Shown: positions 62,786-64,000 of the stretch, in pieces
How positions within the stretch are numbered: the first letter of the stretch is position 1
Layout: each line of letters opens with the position of its first letter
NCBI GenBank assembly: GCA_029781865.1
Contig: JAKOVW010000031.1
Location: 62,001-126,000 of the forward strand
Length of the DNA stretch: 64,000 nucleotides
From: Bacteroidota bacterium
GTDB taxonomy: Bacteria > Bacteroidota > Bacteroidia > Chitinophagales > Saprospiraceae
Direction of reading: 5' to 3'
Position numbers and translations under genes: made by a program
The notes under the pieces: model-generated
Told to the model about the DNA's origin: nothing
Seen by the model: only the letters and a program-made list of their open reading frames with translations
The model's database searches: none

Positions 62786-62805
62786 GGGTCAGATTCGTCT
62801 TCAAA

Positions 62806-62813
62806 CAAAGGTA
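62806..62813 (-). promoter_or_regulatory. Candidate -7 box of the TPR membrane protein gene
   Basis: TACCTTTG on the minus strand matches TAnnTTTG, with a predicted leader of about 15 nt. No good -33 element was found. Confidence 0.38.
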
Positions 62814-63148
62814 CAAAACCCCTTTGAACCCCTGACTTCCGAAAATGTATATTCGCTTTTGCAGGAATGTGTTCCGGATCAGCCACTAACCATAGCAATT
62901 CATGTGTTTATCGGTTGATATTGTCCTTTAAAGAGACTTTCTTTCAACGATGTTAGAGCGCTGTGGCTTCTGGTTTAGAATCAAGGAGTTTTTCTTAAGT
63001 GATTTCTAACCTTATGAAATAGTGAATAGGCTACCTCAACTATCCTTAACCAAACTCCATGCAACTGTCATAATTATCAGATATTCAATGACTTGCAAAT
63101 AAGATCAAATCTCATAATACAAGGCAGGCTGGGATTCCCTGATTTTAA

Positions 63149-63170
63149 TAAACCCGAATGTCAGGGTTTA
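63149..63170. repeat. Hairpin with conserved loop TGACATTC
   Basis: taaaccc and gggttta pair over 7 bp around the loop gaatgtca, which reads TGACATTC on the minus strand. The loop equals that of the hairpin at 19698-19714, but the stem differs. No T-run follows on either strand. Confidence 0.4.
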
Positions 63171-63191
63171 GGGTCTTCCGTCTTATAAATC

Positions 63192-63221
63192 TTTGGCTTT
63201 CCTTTCAAATTTGTAGTTTTG
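63192..63221 (+). promoter_or_regulatory. Promoter of lpxD (candidate)
   Basis: TTTG (63192-63195), an 18-nt spacer and TAGTTTTG (63214-63221) fit the Bacteroidota -33/-7 consensus well. The -7 box ends 4 nt before the GTG, so the message would be leaderless or nearly so. Confidence 0.55.
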
Positions 63222-63225
63222 TCCT

Positions 63226-64000
63226 GTGAAAATCACGGCGGGTGAATTAGCCAAGTTAGTCAATGGGACTCTGGAGGGTGATCCGGAAATCCTGATAACA
63301 CATCCAAGTAAAATTGAGGAGGGAGGTGAAGGGAGTATCTGCTTTCTGGGTAACCTTAAATATGAATCTCATCTTTATAACAGCAAAGCCTCGGCAATTT
63401 TAATTGACCGGTCCTTTGTTCCTAAAGAAAAAGTAAAGCCGGCACTGATCAGAGTCGATAATGTCTATCTTACAGTAAGTCAATTACTCGAACAATTTAA
63501 TCAAAAAGAAAAAGGCAACGGACTGGATACCAAGGCTGAAATTCATCCATCTGCCATATTAGGTGAAAACTGTAGTGTTGGTCCATTTAGTGTAATATCT
63601 GAAGGTGTCGTTATCGGTAAAAATTGTATTCTTCATTCTCAGGTATTTATTGATAAGAATGTACATCTTGGAGACGACACCATTATTTATCCCGGTGTTA
63701 AAATTTATAAAGATTGCAAAATAGGTAACCGCTGTATACTGCATTCAAATTCAGTTATAGGTGCAGATGGATTTGGATTTTCTCCGGATGGCAATGGAAA
63801 TTATCAAAAAATCGCTCAGCTTGGAAATGTTGAAATCGGGGATGATGTTGAGATAGGCTCTAATACTACAATCGATCGCGGTACACTGGGTTCCACGCGA
63901 ATAGGCAATGGATGTAAATTGGATAATCTGATCCAGATAGCACACAATGTTCAGATTGGAAATGATACCGTAATAGCTGCACAGGCAGGCATCGCAGGCA
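63226..64000 (+). CDS. lpxD: UDP-3-O-acylglucosamine N-acyltransferase, N-terminal part (runs off window)
   Basis: The first 258 codons of LpxD, which adds the second acyl chain in lipid A synthesis. Translation from the GTG gives [20 protein letters not shown], the usual LpxD start, then the uridine-binding domain ([15 protein letters not shown]). A left-handed beta-helix of hexapeptide repeats follows from about residue 105 ([19 protein letters not shown]) with the LpxD-specific [11 protein letters not shown] and [16 protein letters not shown]. The His of the late IAHNVQIG is the catalytic-base position. The 3' end lies outside the window. No SD sequence precedes the GTG. Confidence 0.95.
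   Translation, partial: MKITAGELAKLVNGTLEGDPEILITHPSKIEEGGEGSICFLGNLKYESHLYNSKASAILIDRSFVPKEKVKPALIRVDNVYLTVSQLLEQFNQKEKGNGLDTKAEIHPSAILGENCSVGPFSVISEGVVIGKNCILHSQVFIDKNVHLGDDTIIYPGVKIYKDCKIGNRCILHSNSVIGADGFGFSPDGNGNYQKIAQLGNVEIGDDVEIGSNTTIDRGTLGSTRIGNGCKLDNLIQIAHNVQIGNDTVIAAQAGIAG

Larger units (their letters stand above)
62786..63225. other. 440-bp intergenic region between divergent genes
   Basis: It holds a -7 box for the TPR gene (CAAAGGTA at 62806-62813, i.e. TACCTTTG on the minus strand, ending 20 nt before the ATG), a hairpin at 63149-63170 and the lpxD promoter at 63192-63221. Several short ORFs overlap it but show no family likeness. I see no tRNA or other RNA gene in it. Confidence 0.6.

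Noticed and set aside
62613-62918. 101-residue plus-strand open frame over the start of the TPR gene
   Set aside because: Mostly antisense to the TPR gene's N-terminus; the remaining part is intergenic without a promoter of its own.
62786-63225. tRNA or small RNA gene in the largest gap
   Set aside because: No cloverleaf, GGTTCGA-type T arm or other RNA signature could be found on either strand.

Overview
The window reads as a chromosomal segment of a Bacteroidota bacterium, most like the Saprospiraceae/Chitinophagales side of the phylum. The reasons are type IX secretion genes (porU, porV, a porP/sprF relative, gldJ), several secreted proteins with C-terminal sorting domains, Bacteroidota-only families (Omp28-like, Porin_10-like, HYC_CC_PP-like, DUF6660-like), promoters of the TAnnTTTG type and almost no Shine-Dalgarno signals. 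No tRNA, 5S/16S/23S rRNA, CRISPR array, transposase, integrase or phage gene was seen.

Layout. 1-5.5 kb: end of enolase, a DivIC/FtsB-like protein, sucD, a CrtZ-type hydroxylase and a large NtrY-like histidine kinase. 5.5-5.9 kb: RNase P RNA with a strong terminator. 6-14 kb: the type IX secretion/gliding block porV, porU, porP/sprF, gldJ. 14-27.4 kb: mostly housekeeping genes (murF, a decayed arginase-fold protein, amino-acid dehydrogenase, OmpA protein, pdhC E2, recR, a glycosyltransferase fusion, an M20 amidohydrolase, an NtrC-like regulator without a DNA-binding domain, a LOG protein). 27.4-32 kb: a porin-like protein, a secreted thioredoxin-like protein, and a PRPP-synthetase-like/AMP-phosphorylase-like pair.

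32-49.6 kb is a metal (probably copper) island. It has two heavy-metal RND efflux systems. In the first, cusA is cut into two clean ORFs placed at opposite ends of its own cluster: the C-terminal half is transcribed first and the N-terminal half last, with tolC, two adaptors and a small metal-binding lipoprotein between them. The order is a circular permutation of a normal cluster, and both ends carry a 15-bp near-direct repeat. Between the two RND systems lie an MbnP-like copper protein and two MauG-like di-heme peroxidases. The second RND system is a CusA-TolC fusion with an adaptor. 49.9-52.4 kb is an arsenic operon (arsR, arsM, arsC, an aquaporin-type channel) with two copies of a probable ArsR operator. 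52.6-64 kb: Omp28-like protein, porin, choice-of-anchor-B protein, fabI, recN, a TPR/TMTC-like membrane protein and the start of lpxD.

The most unusual features are the permuted, split cusA locus and a family of degenerate tandem arrays with a 7- or 8-nt period. Three of the heptamer arrays lie in frame where three consecutive efflux genes encode their signal peptides; others are intergenic.
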